Shown: positions 1-10,719, numbered from the stretch's first letter. The stretch is DNA of 64,000 nucleotides from an endosymbiont of unidentified scaly snail isolate Monju (GCF_000801295.1 NZ_AP012978.1:992001-1056000); one strand, 5' to 3'. Numbers and translations are program-made. Notes: generated from the letters alone by a model not told the origin.

Positions 1-2
1 AA

Positions 3-572
3 CTGCCCGAGCCAAAGGCCAGTGCCGACGAGAGCGTGCTCCAGGCCCAGTACCTGCGGGCTCTCAGCTCCTTCGAAGGCATCATGCTGGCGCAGATCGA
101 GATGAAGACCCAGCTGAGCAACCGGCTCAACTGGACCATCCGTGCCGGGCTCATCCTGCTTGGCGGCATCGCCACTTCCATCCTGGTGCTGCTGCTCACC
201 CTGTCCTCGCAGATCAACCGCATGTCCGACATGGTGGTAGCCATGAACTCGCATTTCGAGTCGGTCACCACGCGCATGGACAACATCACCCAGGTCATGG
301 GTTCCATGGAGAAACAGGTGGCCCTGATGGGGCAGGTCGGTGAGGCGACGGCGAAGATGGACGAGGAGATGGCCGCGATGCAGGGCTACATGCAGCACAT
401 GCGAGGAGACGTGGCCGGGGTGCAGCGCGAATTGTCGGCGGTCAAGGACGAGATGGCCGGCATCGCCGCCACCATCCACAGCATGAACGGCGAGGTGGGT
501 GTCATGGGGCGCGAGATGCACCGCCTGTCCAAGCCGGCGCGGACGTTCAACCGCATGTTCCCTTTCCCCTGA
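3..572 (+). CDS. membrane-anchored coiled-coil protein, 5' end outside window
   Basis: I do not recognise a named family. The frame is open to the left edge, so the true start may lie outside the window; the first in-window start is GTG at 36. Counting from that GTG, one transmembrane helix spans about residues 35-57 (AGLILLGGIATSILVLLLTL), after a short polar cytoplasmic part. About 115 residues of methionine-rich heptad-like sequence follow, predicted as a coiled coil outside the membrane. The C-terminus reads KPARTFNRMFPFP. The next gene, 15 bp downstream, has the same plan and a similar tail (DPMGTFNPILP), so the two are probably paralogues that pair. There is no HAMP or methyl-accepting signalling domain. 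Function unknown; a structural or scaffold role in the envelope is inference. Confidence 0.7.
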   Translation: MPEPKASADESVLQAQYLRALSSFEGIMLAQIEMKTQLSNRLNWTIRAGLILLGGIATSILVLLLTLSSQINRMSDMVVAMNSHFESVTTRMDNITQVMGSMEKQVALMGQVGEATAKMDEEMAAMQGYMQHMRGDVAGVQRELSAVKDEMAGIAATIHSMNGEVGVMGREMHRLSKPARTFNRMFPFP

Positions 573-587
573 GCAGGTCGTCGCCCC

Positions 588-1142
588 ATGGACATGCCAC
601 CGCCGGAACTCGATCCCCGCCGTCCCATCGTCGAGGTGATGGCCCGCATCGGACGCGAGACCCAGATCACCCTCGACGAGCGCGAGCATCACTTCCGCAT
701 CACCGACACGGTGATCGTGGTGATTTCCATCCTGTTGATCGTGCTCGCGGTATTCAACCTCTACTACGTTCGGGTGCTGTACAAGGATCTGGACCGCATT
801 GTCGGCAACATGGAGTCCATGGTGACCCGACTGGATCAGGTGGATCGCGACATGGGTCTGGTAGCCGGGCACGTGGCGGCCTTCCAGGCGCACATGCAGC
901 AGATGACGCCGATCACCGGGCACGTGGTGCAGGTGACAGACCGTTTGCCGGGCATGCGCGAGGACATGTCACTGATGGCCGAGAGCATGCGCCTGATCAA
1001 CCAGGACATGGCCCAGCTGCGACAGGCTGTCGGCACCATCACGCCCAACATGATGCAGATGACCGGCAACATCGCGCGCATGCGCCAGGACGTGCGCCGT
1101 ATCGCCGATCCTATGGGCACCTTCAACCCGATATTGCCCTGA
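588..1142 (+). CDS. membrane-anchored coiled-coil protein (paralogue of the preceding gene)
   Basis: The protein has 184 residues: about 40 polar N-terminal residues, one transmembrane helix at about 43-65 (VIVVISILLIVLAVFNLYYV), then a long methionine- and aspartate-rich coiled-coil segment to the C-terminus. The final DPMGTFNPILP matches the KPARTFNRMFPFP end of the upstream gene, which supports a duplication. The 15-bp gap suggests co-transcription and perhaps a hetero-oligomer. No enzymatic or sensory domain is visible. The 'MCE-like' or 'chemotaxis-like' labels that such proteins sometimes attract are not supported by any motif I can see. Confidence 0.8.
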   Translation: MDMPPPELDPRRPIVEVMARIGRETQITLDEREHHFRITDTVIVVISILLIVLAVFNLYYVRVLYKDLDRIVGNMESMVTRLDQVDRDMGLVAGHVAAFQAHMQQMTPITGHVVQVTDRLPGMREDMSLMAESMRLINQDMAQLRQAVGTITPNMMQMTGNIARMRQDVRRIADPMGTFNPILP

Positions 1143-1197
1143 CTTCAGAAAACGCCTGCTGCGGCCGATAGACGGGGCAGAGCCCTGGAGGTCGCCC

Positions 1198-1653
1198 ATG
1201 CCTGTTGTCGTCCGTTTTCTTCCGCTGTTGTTCGCCCTGGGCTGGCTGATGCCCTCGAGCCGGCCGGTACAGGCTGCCGGTGCCGCCTGCGTGATGGCCA
1301 AGTTCCAGGGGCAGACCCTCGACTACGAGCTGGCGATCACCCGTGGCCATGTCTCCGAGGCCCAGGATCAGGCCATCGAACGCCTGCGCAAGAAGGGTTA
1401 TGCCGACTACTACAAGCACCTGGACATCATCCGCCCCCAGAACCTCACCAATCTCGAACATGCCTACGTGATCGTGATCCGCAGCGATTTCAAGGATCGC
1501 CGGGGCAAGAAACGTTCGGTGGTCGGTTGCGGCTTCAGCGCTCGCTCCTGGGACGACGCCCTCTGGGATGCCCTGCGCGATGCCCAGTCCTACTTCTGGG
1601 GCTGGAAGCCCGATCGGGACGGCTATCGGGTGATCCGCAAGCTGCGTTACTGA
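1198..1653 (+). CDS. secreted small protein, unknown function
   Basis: A 151-residue protein with a clear N-terminal signal peptide (hydrophobic residues 6-20, likely cleavage after VQAAG). The mature part has about 125 residues with two cysteines, one near the start (AACVMAKF) and one at VVGCGFS, which could form a disulfide in the periplasm. A central basic segment and a tryptophan/tyrosine-rich C-terminus (YFWGWKP) are present. GGAGG-type ribosome binding sequence (ctggaggtcgcc) precedes the ATG. It follows the two coiled-coil genes by 55 bp and may belong to the same transcript. I do not recognise a characterised family. Confidence 0.75.
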   Translation: MPVVVRFLPLLFALGWLMPSSRPVQAAGAACVMAKFQGQTLDYELAITRGHVSEAQDQAIERLRKKGYADYYKHLDIIRPQNLTNLEHAYVIVIRSDFKDRRGKKRSVVGCGFSARSWDDALWDALRDAQSYFWGWKPDRDGYRVIRKLRY

Positions 1654-1850
1654 GGTGCGGTACCCGATCCGAAAAAACCCTGAAAACTCCGGGACAGCTT
1701 TCGGTTCAGTGAGTTGCGTCGCATTTGCGGCACCGCAGAGCTATCGGGGTTTGCTTATTAGAGATCACGAATATTATGATGTTCGCTTTGGGCGTTTGTT
1801 GCGCCCCCGGTAAAACCGTTCCGAGATTCCTTCAACCAGGGCCTACCCGA

Positions 1851-4757
1851 ATGCTGGATCCGACAGAATACAAAGAGAGTGAGACTGGTCGCATCGAGGT
1901 CAAGAACACCACCTGCTACATGTGTGCCTGCCGTTGCGGCATCCGCGTCACCTTGCGTGACGGCGAAGTGCGCCATATCGAGGGCAACCCCGAGCATCCG
2001 CTCAACAAGGGGGTGATCTGCGCCAAGGGCGCCTCGGGCATCATGAAGCAGTACTCGCCGGCGCGCCTGACCCGGCCGTTGCTGCGGCGCAAGGGCGCCG
2101 AGCGGGGCGAGGCGGATTTCGAGCCCATCTCCTGGGACCGCGCCTTCGAGATCATGGAAGAGCGCCTGTCCCACCTGCGCGAGACCGACCCGAGCAAGTT
2201 TGCCATTTTTACCGGTCGTGACCAGATGCAGGCGTTGACCGGCCTGTTCGCCAAGCAGTTCGGTACGCCCAACTACGCGGCGCACGGTGGTTTCTGCTCG
2301 GTCAACATGGCCGCGGGCATGATCTATACCATCGGCGGCTCCTTCTGGGAGTTCGGCGGTCCGGACCTCGACCGCGCCAAGCTGTTCGTGATGATCGGTA
2401 CCGCCGAGGACCATCACTCCAACCCGCTGAAGATCGCCATCTCCAAGTTCAAGCGGCGCGGCGGGCGCTTCATCTCCATCAACCCGGTGCGCACCGGCTA
2501 CTCGGCGATCGCCGACGAGTGGGTGCCCATTCGCCCGGGGGCCGACGGCGCCCTGTTCCTGGCCATCATCCACGAGTTGATCGCCCAGGGCCTGTACGAT
2601 CGCGAGTTCCTCATCAACTACACCAATGCCGCCGAGCTGATCAACCTGGACGAGGCCTCGGACGACTACGGCATGTTCATCCGCAGTGACCGCCCGGTGG
2701 AAGACGGGTGTTTCGATCCCCAGAACAAGCTGTGGTGGGACCGCATCACCAACCGCCCGGTGGACGTGCGCAGCGAGGGCGCCGACCCCTTCCTGCTCGG
2801 CGAGTACGAGATCGACGGCAAGCCGGTGAAGACCGCTTTCCAGCTGCTCAAGGAGCGGGTGGACGAGTACAGCCCCGAATGGGCCGAGGGCATCACCGGC
2901 ATCCCGGCCGACACCATCCGCCGCCTGGCGCACGAGATGGGCGTGACCGCGCGTGACCAGAAGATCGAGCTGCCCATCCAGTGGACCGATGTCTGGGGCA
3001 AGGAACACCAGAGCGTGAAGGGCGGTCCGGTCGCCTTCCACGCCATGCGCGGCCTGGCAGCGCACTCCAACGGCTTCCAGACCATCCGCGCCATGAGCGT
3101 GCTGATGACCATGCTCAATACCATCGACACCCCGGGAGGTTTCCGCCACAAGGCGCCCTTCCCGCGGCCCATCCCGCCGTGCCCCAAGCCGCCGAAGAGC
3201 CGCGAGGACGTACAGCCCAACACCCCGCTCAACGGCATGCCGCTGGGTTGGCCGGCCGACCCCAACGACCTCTTCGTGGACGAGGACGGCGAGCCGCTGC
3301 GCATCGACAAGGCCTTCTCCTGGGAGTGCCCCCTGTCGGTGCACGGCCTGATGCACAACGTCATCACCAATGCCTGGCGCGGTGATCCCTACAAGATCGA
3401 CACCCTGCTGCTGTTCATGGCCAACATGGCCTGGAATTCGTCGATGAACACTGCGAATGTGCGCGAGATGCTCACCGACAAGGACGAGAACGGCGAGTAC
3501 AAGATCCCCTTCCTGATCGTGTGCGACGCCTTCCATTCCGAGACGGTGGCCTTCGCCGACCTGGTGCTGCCGGACACCACCTACCTGGAGCGGCACGACG
3601 CCATGTCCATGCTCGACCGGCCGATCTCCGAGTTCGACGGGCCGGTCGATTCGGTGCGTATCCCGGTGGTGCCGCCGAAGGGCGAGTGCAAGCCCTTCCA
3701 GGACGTGCTGGTGGAGCTGGGTTCGCGGCTCAAGCTGCCGGCGTTCGTCAACGAGGACGGCAGCCGCAAGTTCCGCGACTACCCGGACTTCATCGTCAAC
3801 TTCGAGACCTCGCCCGGTTCCGGCATCGGCTTCCTTGCCGGCTGGCGCGGCAAGGGCGGCGAGAAGTTCCTCAAGGGTGAGCCCAACCCGCGTCAGTGGG
3901 AGATGTACGCCAAGAACAACTGCGTCTTCCACTACGAGCTGCCCAAGTCGTACCAGTACATGCGCAACTGGAACAAGGGTTACCTGGAGTGGGCACGGGC
4001 GCATGGCATGACCCGCTATGCCGAGCCGATCAACGTCCACATCTACTCCGAGGTGTTGCAGAAGTTCCGCCTGGCGGCACAGGGCAGGCGCCCGGGCAGG
4101 CAGCCGCCGGAGCGGCTGCGGCAGCGCATCATCACCTTCATGGACCCGCTGCCTTTCTATCATGAGACCCTGGAGGCCAGCCTGGTCGATACCCAGGAGT
4201 TCCCGCTCAATGCGGTGACTCAGCGCCCGATGGCCATGTATCACTCCTGGGACAGCCAGAATGCCTGGCTGCGGCAGATCCATACCCACAACTATCTGTA
4301 TGTCAGCCCGAAGCTGGGTGAGGCCCAGGGCTTCGAGGACGGTGACTGGGTGTGGGTCGAGTCGCCCCACGGCAAGGTGCGCTGCATGGTGCGCTTCTCC
4401 GAGTCGGTCGAGCCGGGCACGGTCTGGACCTGGAATGCCATCGGCAAGGCCGCTGGTGCCTGGGGGCTCTCGCCGAAGGCCAACGAATCGCAGAAAGGCT
4501 TCCTGCTCAACCACGTGATCAGCGAGGAACTGCCGCCCTGCGAGTCCGGCGAGCATATCTCCAACTCCGACCCGATTACCGGCCAGGCCGCCTGGTACGA
4601 CGTGCGGGTGAAGGTCTACAAGGCCTCCGAGTCCGAGCCCAAGCGTACCTTCCCGCAGTTCAAGCCGCAGCGCCGAGTGCCGGGCATGGATCCCAAGCGC
4701 GGCCGCTGGCAGGCCTATTTCGCGGGCATGTTCCGTAAGAAGACCGGCATCAACTGA
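1851..4757 (+). CDS. soeA: sulfite dehydrogenase (quinone) molybdopterin subunit SoeA
   Basis: A molybdopterin oxidoreductase of the complex iron-sulfur molybdoenzyme family. SoeA oxidises sulfite to sulfate in the cytoplasm and passes electrons through SoeB and SoeC to quinone. From the chosen ATG (968 residues) the [4Fe-4S] motif is C22-x2-C25-x3-C29 with C57 (GVICAKG). A cysteine in GGFCSVNM is a plausible molybdenum ligand (inference). The frame stays open 42 codons upstream, but that stretch has no family resemblance and no twin-arginine signal, so MLDPTEYKES is preferred; the lack of a Tat signal fits a cytoplasmic SoeA rather than a periplasmic Psr/Phs/Dms enzyme. The gene order A-B-C with soeB 22 bp downstream supports the call. 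A polysulfide or thiosulfate reductase is the main alternative. Confidence 0.85.
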   Translation: MLDPTEYKESETGRIEVKNTTCYMCACRCGIRVTLRDGEVRHIEGNPEHPLNKGVICAKGASGIMKQYSPARLTRPLLRRKGAERGEADFEPISWDRAFEIMEERLSHLRETDPSKFAIFTGRDQMQALTGLFAKQFGTPNYAAHGGFCSVNMAAGMIYTIGGSFWEFGGPDLDRAKLFVMIGTAEDHHSNPLKIAISKFKRRGGRFISINPVRTGYSAIADEWVPIRPGADGALFLAIIHELIAQGLYDREFLINYTNAAELINLDEASDDYGMFIRSDRPVEDGCFDPQNKLWWDRITNRPVDVRSEGADPFLLGEYEIDGKPVKTAFQLLKERVDEYSPEWAEGITGIPADTIRRLAHEMGVTARDQKIELPIQWTDVWGKEHQSVKGGPVAFHAMRGLAAHSNGFQTIRAMSVLMTMLNTIDTPGGFRHKAPFPRPIPPCPKPPKSREDVQPNTPLNGMPLGWPADPNDLFVDEDGEPLRIDKAFSWECPLSVHGLMHNVITNAWRGDPYKIDTLLLFMANMAWNSSMNTANVREMLTDKDENGEYKIPFLIVCDAFHSETVAFADLVLPDTTYLERHDAMSMLDRPISEFDGPVDSVRIPVVPPKGECKPFQDVLVELGSRLKLPAFVNEDGSRKFRDYPDFIVNFETSPGSGIGFLAGWRGKGGEKFLKGEPNPRQWEMYAKNNCVFHYELPKSYQYMRNWNKGYLEWARAHGMTRYAEPINVHIYSEVLQKFRLAAQGRRPGRQPPERLRQRIITFMDPLPFYHETLEASLVDTQEFPLNAVTQRPMAMYHSWDSQNAWLRQIHTHNYLYVSPKLGEAQGFEDGDWVWVESPHGKVRCMVRFSESVEPGTVWTWNAIGKAAGAWGLSPKANESQKGFLLNHVISEELPPCESGEHISNSDPITGQAAWYDVRVKVYKASESEPKRTFPQFKPQRRVPGMDPKRGRWQAYFAGMFRKKTGIN

Positions 4758-4779
4758 GCCTGGCGGGAGAGAGAAAGAC

Positions 4780-5502
4780 ATGACACAACTGGCTTTGGTC
4801 ATCGACCTGAACGTTTGCGTGGGCTGCCACGCCTGCGTGACCTCGTGCAAGGAGTGGAATACCTCCGGCTGGGCGGGGCCCATGGTGGATCAGCGTCCCT
4901 ATGACGCCGACTCCACCGGCACCTTTTTCAACCGGGTACAGACCTTCGAGGTGGGGGAGTATCCGAACACCGAGACGGTGCACTTCCCCAAGAGCTGCCT
5001 GCACTGCGAAGAACCGCCCTGCGTGCCCGTCTGTCCCACCGGCGCTTCGTACAAGCGCAAGGACAACGGCGTGGTGCTGGTCGACTATGACAAGTGCATC
5101 GGCTGCAAGTATTGCTCCTGGGCCTGCCCCTACGGCGTGCGCGAACTCGACGAGATGCAGAAGGTGATGAAGAAATGCACCCTGTGCATCGATCGCATCA
5201 CCGACGAGAGCAAACCCGAGTCCGAGCGCAAGCCGGCCTGCGTGCTCGCCTGCCCGACCAGCGCGCGCCTGTTCGGCGACGTGCACGACCCCGACTCCGA
5301 GGCCTCGGTGGCGATCCGCGAGCGCGGCGGTTACCAGCTGATGCCCGAGTGGGGCACCCAACCGGCCAACCACTATCTGCCGCGGCGCAAGACCCGCATC
5401 CAGATCTTCGAAGACGAACTGGAGCGTGTGGACAACCCGCTGGACAAGGAGCACCCGCTGCCGGCGGCATCGGGCGAGACGCTCGACGACGTGACCTTCT
5501 GA
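4780..5502 (+). CDS. soeB: sulfite dehydrogenase iron-sulfur subunit SoeB
   Basis: A 240-residue electron-transfer subunit of the DmsB/NrfC type. Four cysteine clusters are visible: CVGCHACVTSCKEWN near residue 12, CLHCEEPPCVPVCP near 73, CIGCKYCSWACP near 106 with CTLC near 134, and CVLACP near 155. This is the usual four-[4Fe-4S] arrangement that wires the molybdenum subunit to the membrane subunit. There is no signal peptide, in keeping with a cytoplasmic complex. GGGAGAGAG upstream of the ATG is a good ribosome binding site. The gene is 22 bp after soeA; the following gap before soeC is unusually long (181 bp) because it holds an inverted repeat. Confidence 0.9.
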   Translation: MTQLALVIDLNVCVGCHACVTSCKEWNTSGWAGPMVDQRPYDADSTGTFFNRVQTFEVGEYPNTETVHFPKSCLHCEEPPCVPVCPTGASYKRKDNGVVLVDYDKCIGCKYCSWACPYGVRELDEMQKVMKKCTLCIDRITDESKPESERKPACVLACPTSARLFGDVHDPDSEASVAIRERGGYQLMPEWGTQPANHYLPRRKTRIQIFEDELERVDNPLDKEHPLPAASGETLDDVTF

Positions 5503-5520
5503 TTGCTTCTGATTGGGTTG

Positions 5521-5654
5521 TTCACCACAGAGGACACAGAGAGCACAGAGTCTTCCTGGAACCAAGGTAAATGCCATTGGCGCAAGGGAAGGCATCCGGG
5601 TGATGCAAATGCAAACATTTCATTCTCCGTGTCCTCTGTGATCTCTGTGGTGAA
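5521..5654. repeat. imperfect inverted repeat of the CACAGAGGACACAGAG type
   Basis: Two 30-bp arms face each other at 5521-5550 (ttcaccacagaggacacaga...) and 5625-5654 (...atctctgtggtgaa). The arms pair with only a few mismatches, around a 74-bp loop. Similar CACAGAG-rich palindromic elements are scattered in gaps of many environmental bacterial genomes. Here it splits the soeB-soeC operon and would form a long hairpin in the mRNA. Confidence 0.8.
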
Positions 5655-5683
5655 ATAAAGAAACCAACCGAGGAACAGCAAAA

Positions 5684-6676
5684 ATGCATCCCGCTTTTTC
5701 CGTGATCTTTCTGACCACCCTGATCGGTGCGGCCCAGGGCATGTTCATGGCTCTGGTCACTGGTCAGGTGTATTCCATGGCCAATCTGCTCGAGCCGCAG
5801 GATTCAGTCACCTTCTATGCGGCGGGCAGCCTGATCGCCCTGCTGCTGCTTGGTGGCGGCCTGGTGGCCGCGGTGTTCCACCTGGGCAAGCCGAGCTATT
5901 TCATCACCCGCGCCTGGCGTGGTGTCACCCAGTGGCGCACCTCCTGGCTGTCGCGCGAGCTGATCGCCCTGCCGGCCTTCATGTTCCTGGTGTTCCTCTA
6001 CGGGGTGGTGCATTACATGGGCTGGACCGACACCCTGTTCACCATCAAGGGCGTGATCCCGGTCGATCTCAGCCTGATCATCGGTACCCTGGGCGTGCTG
6101 ATGGCGATCACGCTGTTCATCTCCACCGCCATGATCTATGCCAGCCTGCGCTTCCTGCAGGAATGGCACTCGCCGCTGACGGTGGTGAACTTCATCCTCT
6201 TCGGCATGGCCTCGGGCTTTACCCTCACCGCAGCCTTCTCGGCCTGGACTGGGGTGGATCTGGTGGGCTTCTACGGCACCTGGGCGGTGCTGTTCACCAT
6301 CATGGCCTTTGTCACCCGCTTCTGGTCGATGCTGCGCAACCAGCGCATCAAGCACAAGAGCGACATGCGCTCGGCACTGGGCATCCGTCACACGAAGATC
6401 ACCCAGCGCTCGATGGGCTTCATGGGCGGTTCCTTCAACACCAAGGAATACTTCCACGGCAAGAGCGGTGCCTTCGTAGAGGCGGTGCGCCTGTTCTTCC
6501 TGGTGATGGTATTCGCGGTGCCGGTGGCGCTGCTCGCGGCCAGCAATGCGCTTGAGTCCAGGTGTCTTCCGGCGCTGGCCTTCCTTGCCCAGTACATCGG
6601 TCTGCTGGCCGAGCGCTGGTATTTCTTCGCCGAGGCCAAGCACCCGCAGAACCTGTACTACCAAACAGTGGGGTGA
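5684..6676 (+). CDS. soeC: sulfite dehydrogenase membrane anchor SoeC (DmsC/NrfD-like)
   Basis: A 330-residue polytopic membrane protein with about eight hydrophobic helices, of the DmsC type that anchors molybdoenzymes and transfers electrons to the quinone pool. It completes soeABC: sulfite is oxidised on SoeA, electrons pass through the SoeB clusters and reach quinone here. The N-terminus MHPAFSVIFLTTLIGAAQG is typical of the family. AGGA 8-10 bases before the ATG serves as ribosome binding site. It is separated from soeB by an inverted repeat that could change its relative expression. The stop lies 22 bp from the convergent diguanylate cyclase gene. Confidence 0.85.
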   Translation: MHPAFSVIFLTTLIGAAQGMFMALVTGQVYSMANLLEPQDSVTFYAAGSLIALLLLGGGLVAAVFHLGKPSYFITRAWRGVTQWRTSWLSRELIALPAFMFLVFLYGVVHYMGWTDTLFTIKGVIPVDLSLIIGTLGVLMAITLFISTAMIYASLRFLQEWHSPLTVVNFILFGMASGFTLTAAFSAWTGVDLVGFYGTWAVLFTIMAFVTRFWSMLRNQRIKHKSDMRSALGIRHTKITQRSMGFMGGSFNTKEYFHGKSGAFVEAVRLFFLVMVFAVPVALLAASNALESRCLPALAFLAQYIGLLAERWYFFAEAKHPQNLYYQTVG

Positions 6677-6697
6677 GCAGGCCAGTGCTGGGGGGAT

Positions 6698-7896
6698 TCA
6701 GGTCCCCTTGCTGCCATTGATGACGTGCAGGCTCGGGTCGCGGGGGTGATGCTCGATGCGATTCCCGCCGGCCTGCTTGGCGCGATACATGGCGGCATCG
6801 GCCTGGCGCAGCAGTGTCTCCATGTCATTGGTCGCGCCCCTATCCAGGCAACGCCGATGCTGACTCTCGGGGCGAAGGTCTTGCCGCACAATTCCAGTGG
6901 CTGCTGGATGGCCTCCAGGACGCGCTGGGCGATGGCATCGGCGTGCATCTCCCCCGGTGTCCCCAGGTAGAGCACCACGAATTCGTCGCCACCGATGCGG
7001 GCGGCTTCGAAGCGCTCCAGCGTCAGCAGCTCGGTATGCCGAGATACGGTGGTGATTCGTTTGGCAACGATACGTAACAGGCGGTCTCCAGCCTCGTGTC
7101 CGAGGGTGTCGTTGACTTCCTTGAAGTTGTCGATGTCGATCAGGACCAGGGACAGTTCAAGCCCGTTGTTTTGCGCCTGTTGCAACAGGCGGTCAGCATA
7201 TTCGTCGAACCGCCGGCGATTCGAAAGCTTGGTAAGCGGGTCCTGGTAGGCGAAACGCAACAGGCGGGAATTGATTTCCTTGACGTTGCGCAGCAGGCGA
7301 CGGTTTTCGGCATTGCGTACCAGGTTGTCCCGAAGCACCAAGGCATAACGTAAGCCACTGGCCAGGATCAGGCCGGCATAGATGATGGCCACCACGGTGA
7401 AGGCCAGGTTGTTGCCCGGTGCCAGGAAGACGCCCCATGACACCAGGGACACGAAGATTGGCAGCGCAAAGGCCAGAAAGGTTGGTGGATGGACAGCATT
7501 GCTCGGTAGCGAGGCCGGGGGCAGGCACACCAGCGTGGTGATCATCATCAGTTGCACGGCCACCGGCATGTTCGGGTCGTGGAAGAGCATCAGCGAACCC
7601 CAGCAGGAACCACCGGCAAGGGCCCCAAGGGCATAGCGCCTTGCCGAGTGCAGGGGATGTTCATCGAAATGCTGCAGTTCGTGCCAGGCAAGAAACAGGC
7701 GAGCAAAGTTGATGACACTGAATCCCAGTATCCACAGGGTTATCTGCTCGAACGCGACGTGTTCCAGCAGGATTGCATACGTCAACAGAGCGACGAGATG
7801 CGACGCCACCAGGGTGCGTGGTGCGCCCTGCAGGAGTTCTGCCGTGACTGCCGTTTGCGTGGCGATGGGTCTGAGAACAGGAGCCCTCCTGGACAC
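6698..7896 (-). pseudogene. membrane diguanylate cyclase (GGDEF), C-terminal frameshift
   Basis: The product should make cyclic di-GMP. The N-terminal half holds about six transmembrane helices; the C-terminal half is a GGDEF domain beginning near FAYQDPLTKLSNRRRFDEY with an intact RIGGDEFVVLYL active loop. After VSIGVAWIG the frame is lost. The expected end (GATNDMETLLRQADAAMYRAKQAGGNR) is encoded one base out of phase and stops at 6698. Restoring one base in the run of four C at 6837-6840 (G on the coding strand) repairs the gene exactly, so this is either a real recent frameshift or a homopolymer sequencing error. GTG at 7896 is the preferred start because AGGAGG lies five bases upstream; the frame also continues to 8004, inside the IS element. 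The IS element inserted 77 bp upstream of this start. Confidence 0.8.
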
Positions 7897-8024
7897 TTTT
7901 TCCTCCTGAAATCCTTTTTTATGGGGCCCTGCAGATACCCTCTCTCCCGACAATCGGATGGGAATTACACTATTGAACCGCCCCGGGTTTCCCGGAGACT
8001 CCATTTCTTGAGAGGATAGAGTCT

Positions 8025-9233
<1,209 letters not shown>

Positions 9234-9390
9234 CTCAAACAAAACAGTCTCCGGAATATCCGGGGCGGTTCACTATCTCTCTATCTGATTGATCCGGGTA
9301 GAATTGGTGGCTATCTGTCGTGTATGGGATACACCTTCGTTTTTGAGCCTAGCACAGCCCGTCAAAACGCCAGCCCTCGGAAGGAAAATC

Positions 9391-10719
9391 ATGCGAACAC
9401 CAGAACTGCTTTCCCCAGCTGGCACCCTGCGCAACCTGCGTTATGCCTTTGCCTATGGGGCGGACGCCGTCTATGCCGGCATGCCGCGCTACAGCCTGCG
9501 GGTACGCAACAACGATTTTGACGAGACCAATTTGCGGATCGGCATCGAGGAAGCACACCGGTTGGGCCGGCAGTTCTTCGTTGCCGCCAACGTGATGCCG
9601 CACGGGGCCAAGTTGCAGACCTTTCTCGACGACATGGCACCGGTGGTCGCGATGGGGCCGGATGCGTTGATCATGGCCGATCCGGGGCTGATCCTGCTGG
9701 TGCGCGAGCGCTGGCCTGAGACGCCCATCCACCTGTCGGTGCAGGCCAACACCGTCAATGCCGCAGGGGTTCGTTTCTGGCAACAGGCCGGGGTGAGCCG
9801 GGTGATTCTCTCTCGTGAGTTGTCGCTCGACGAGATCGCCGCCATCCGCGAGGCCTGTCCTGACGTGGAGCTGGAGGTCTTCGTGCACGGTGCCCTGTGC
9901 ATCGCCTACTCGGGGCGCTGCCTGCTCTCGGGCTATTTCAACCACCGCGACGCCAACCAGGGCACCTGCACCAACGCCTGCCGCTGGGACTACCGTATCG
10001 GCCGCGAGGCCTTCGAGGCGAGCCAGGACACGGCCATCCCCTCGGTGCCGCTGTCCGAGGTGAAACGCCATCCGGCGGCCGACGCCGTCTACTACCTGGA
10101 AGAAGGCCGTAGGCCCGGTGAGCTGATGCCCATCTTCGAGGACGAACACGGCACCTACATCATGAACTCGCGCGACCTGCGCGCCGTCGAGCACGTGCAG
10201 CGGCTGGTCGAGATCGGCATCGACTGCCTGAAGATCGAGGGCCGCACCAAGTCGCACTACTACACCGCGCGCACCACCCAGGTCTATCGCCGCGCCATCG
10301 ATGACGCCGTGGCCGGGCGGCCCTTCGATCCGGCCTTGCTCGCCGAGCTGGAGCACCTGGCCAACCGCGGCTACACCGACGGTTTCTTCCAGCGTCATGA
10401 GACCCACGAACTGCAGGAATACCGCGAAGGTGCCTCGCGTGCGCGCAAGTCGCAGTTCGTCGCCGAGATCGCCGGTTTCGACGCGGACACCGGCCTGGCC
10501 GAACTGGCGGTGAAGAACAAGTTCCGGACCGGTGATGAAATGGAACTGGTCACCCCCGCGGGCAATCACCGCTTCCGGCTCGAGGCGCTCTACGACCAGC
10601 GGGGCGACCGGCTCGAGGAAGCGCCGGGCGGCGGCTGGACGGTGCGCGCGCCCCTGCCGGTCGCTGCCGACGAGACAGCCTTTCTCACCCGCCTGTTCCC
10701 GGCGGAAGGGGCGGGTTGA
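9391..10719 (+). CDS. trhP: U32-family tRNA hydroxylation protein TrhP (YegQ)
   Basis: A peptidase-U32-family protein of 442 residues resembling E. coli YegQ, now TrhP. TrhP is needed for prephenate-dependent 5-hydroxylation of uridine 34 in certain tRNAs; despite the family name it is not thought to act as a protease. The N-terminus RTPELLSPAGTLRNLRYAFAYGADAVYAG is characteristic. The family cysteine-rich signature follows near residue 170-190 (GRCLLSGYFNHRDANQGTC, then NACRW). The ATG at 9391 with AAGGA seven bases upstream is preferred over the longer open frame from 9289, whose extra residues are unlike the family. It stands alone, with the IS element upstream and a repeat cluster downstream. 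Confidence 0.85.
   Translation: MRTPELLSPAGTLRNLRYAFAYGADAVYAGMPRYSLRVRNNDFDETNLRIGIEEAHRLGRQFFVAANVMPHGAKLQTFLDDMAPVVAMGPDALIMADPGLILLVRERWPETPIHLSVQANTVNAAGVRFWQQAGVSRVILSRELSLDEIAAIREACPDVELEVFVHGALCIAYSGRCLLSGYFNHRDANQGTCTNACRWDYRIGREAFEASQDTAIPSVPLSEVKRHPAADAVYYLEEGRRPGELMPIFEDEHGTYIMNSRDLRAVEHVQRLVEIGIDCLKIEGRTKSHYYTARTTQVYRRAIDDAVAGRPFDPALLAELEHLANRGYTDGFFQRHETHELQEYREGASRARKSQFVAEIAGFDADTGLAELAVKNKFRTGDEMELVTPAGNHRFRLEALYDQRGDRLEEAPGGGWTVRAPLPVAADETAFLTRLFPAEGAG

Noticed and set aside
36-1142. Chemotaxis or MCE-type transporter proteins
   Set aside because: No HAMP, methyl-accepting or MCE motif is seen; only membrane helix and coiled coil.
1751-1780. Sigma-70 promoter TTGCTT-18-TATGAT upstream of soeA
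   Set aside because: The -35 match is only three of six; plausible but not strong enough to list as a feature.
1758-4883. 1041-codon open frame antisense to soeA
   Set aside because: It mirrors the GC-rich codon bias of soeA; no family resemblance, while soeA has clear molybdoenzyme motifs.
7897-8004. N-terminal extension of the diguanylate cyclase
   Set aside because: The last 31 bases lie within the IS element, and a strong AGGAGG site supports GTG 7896.
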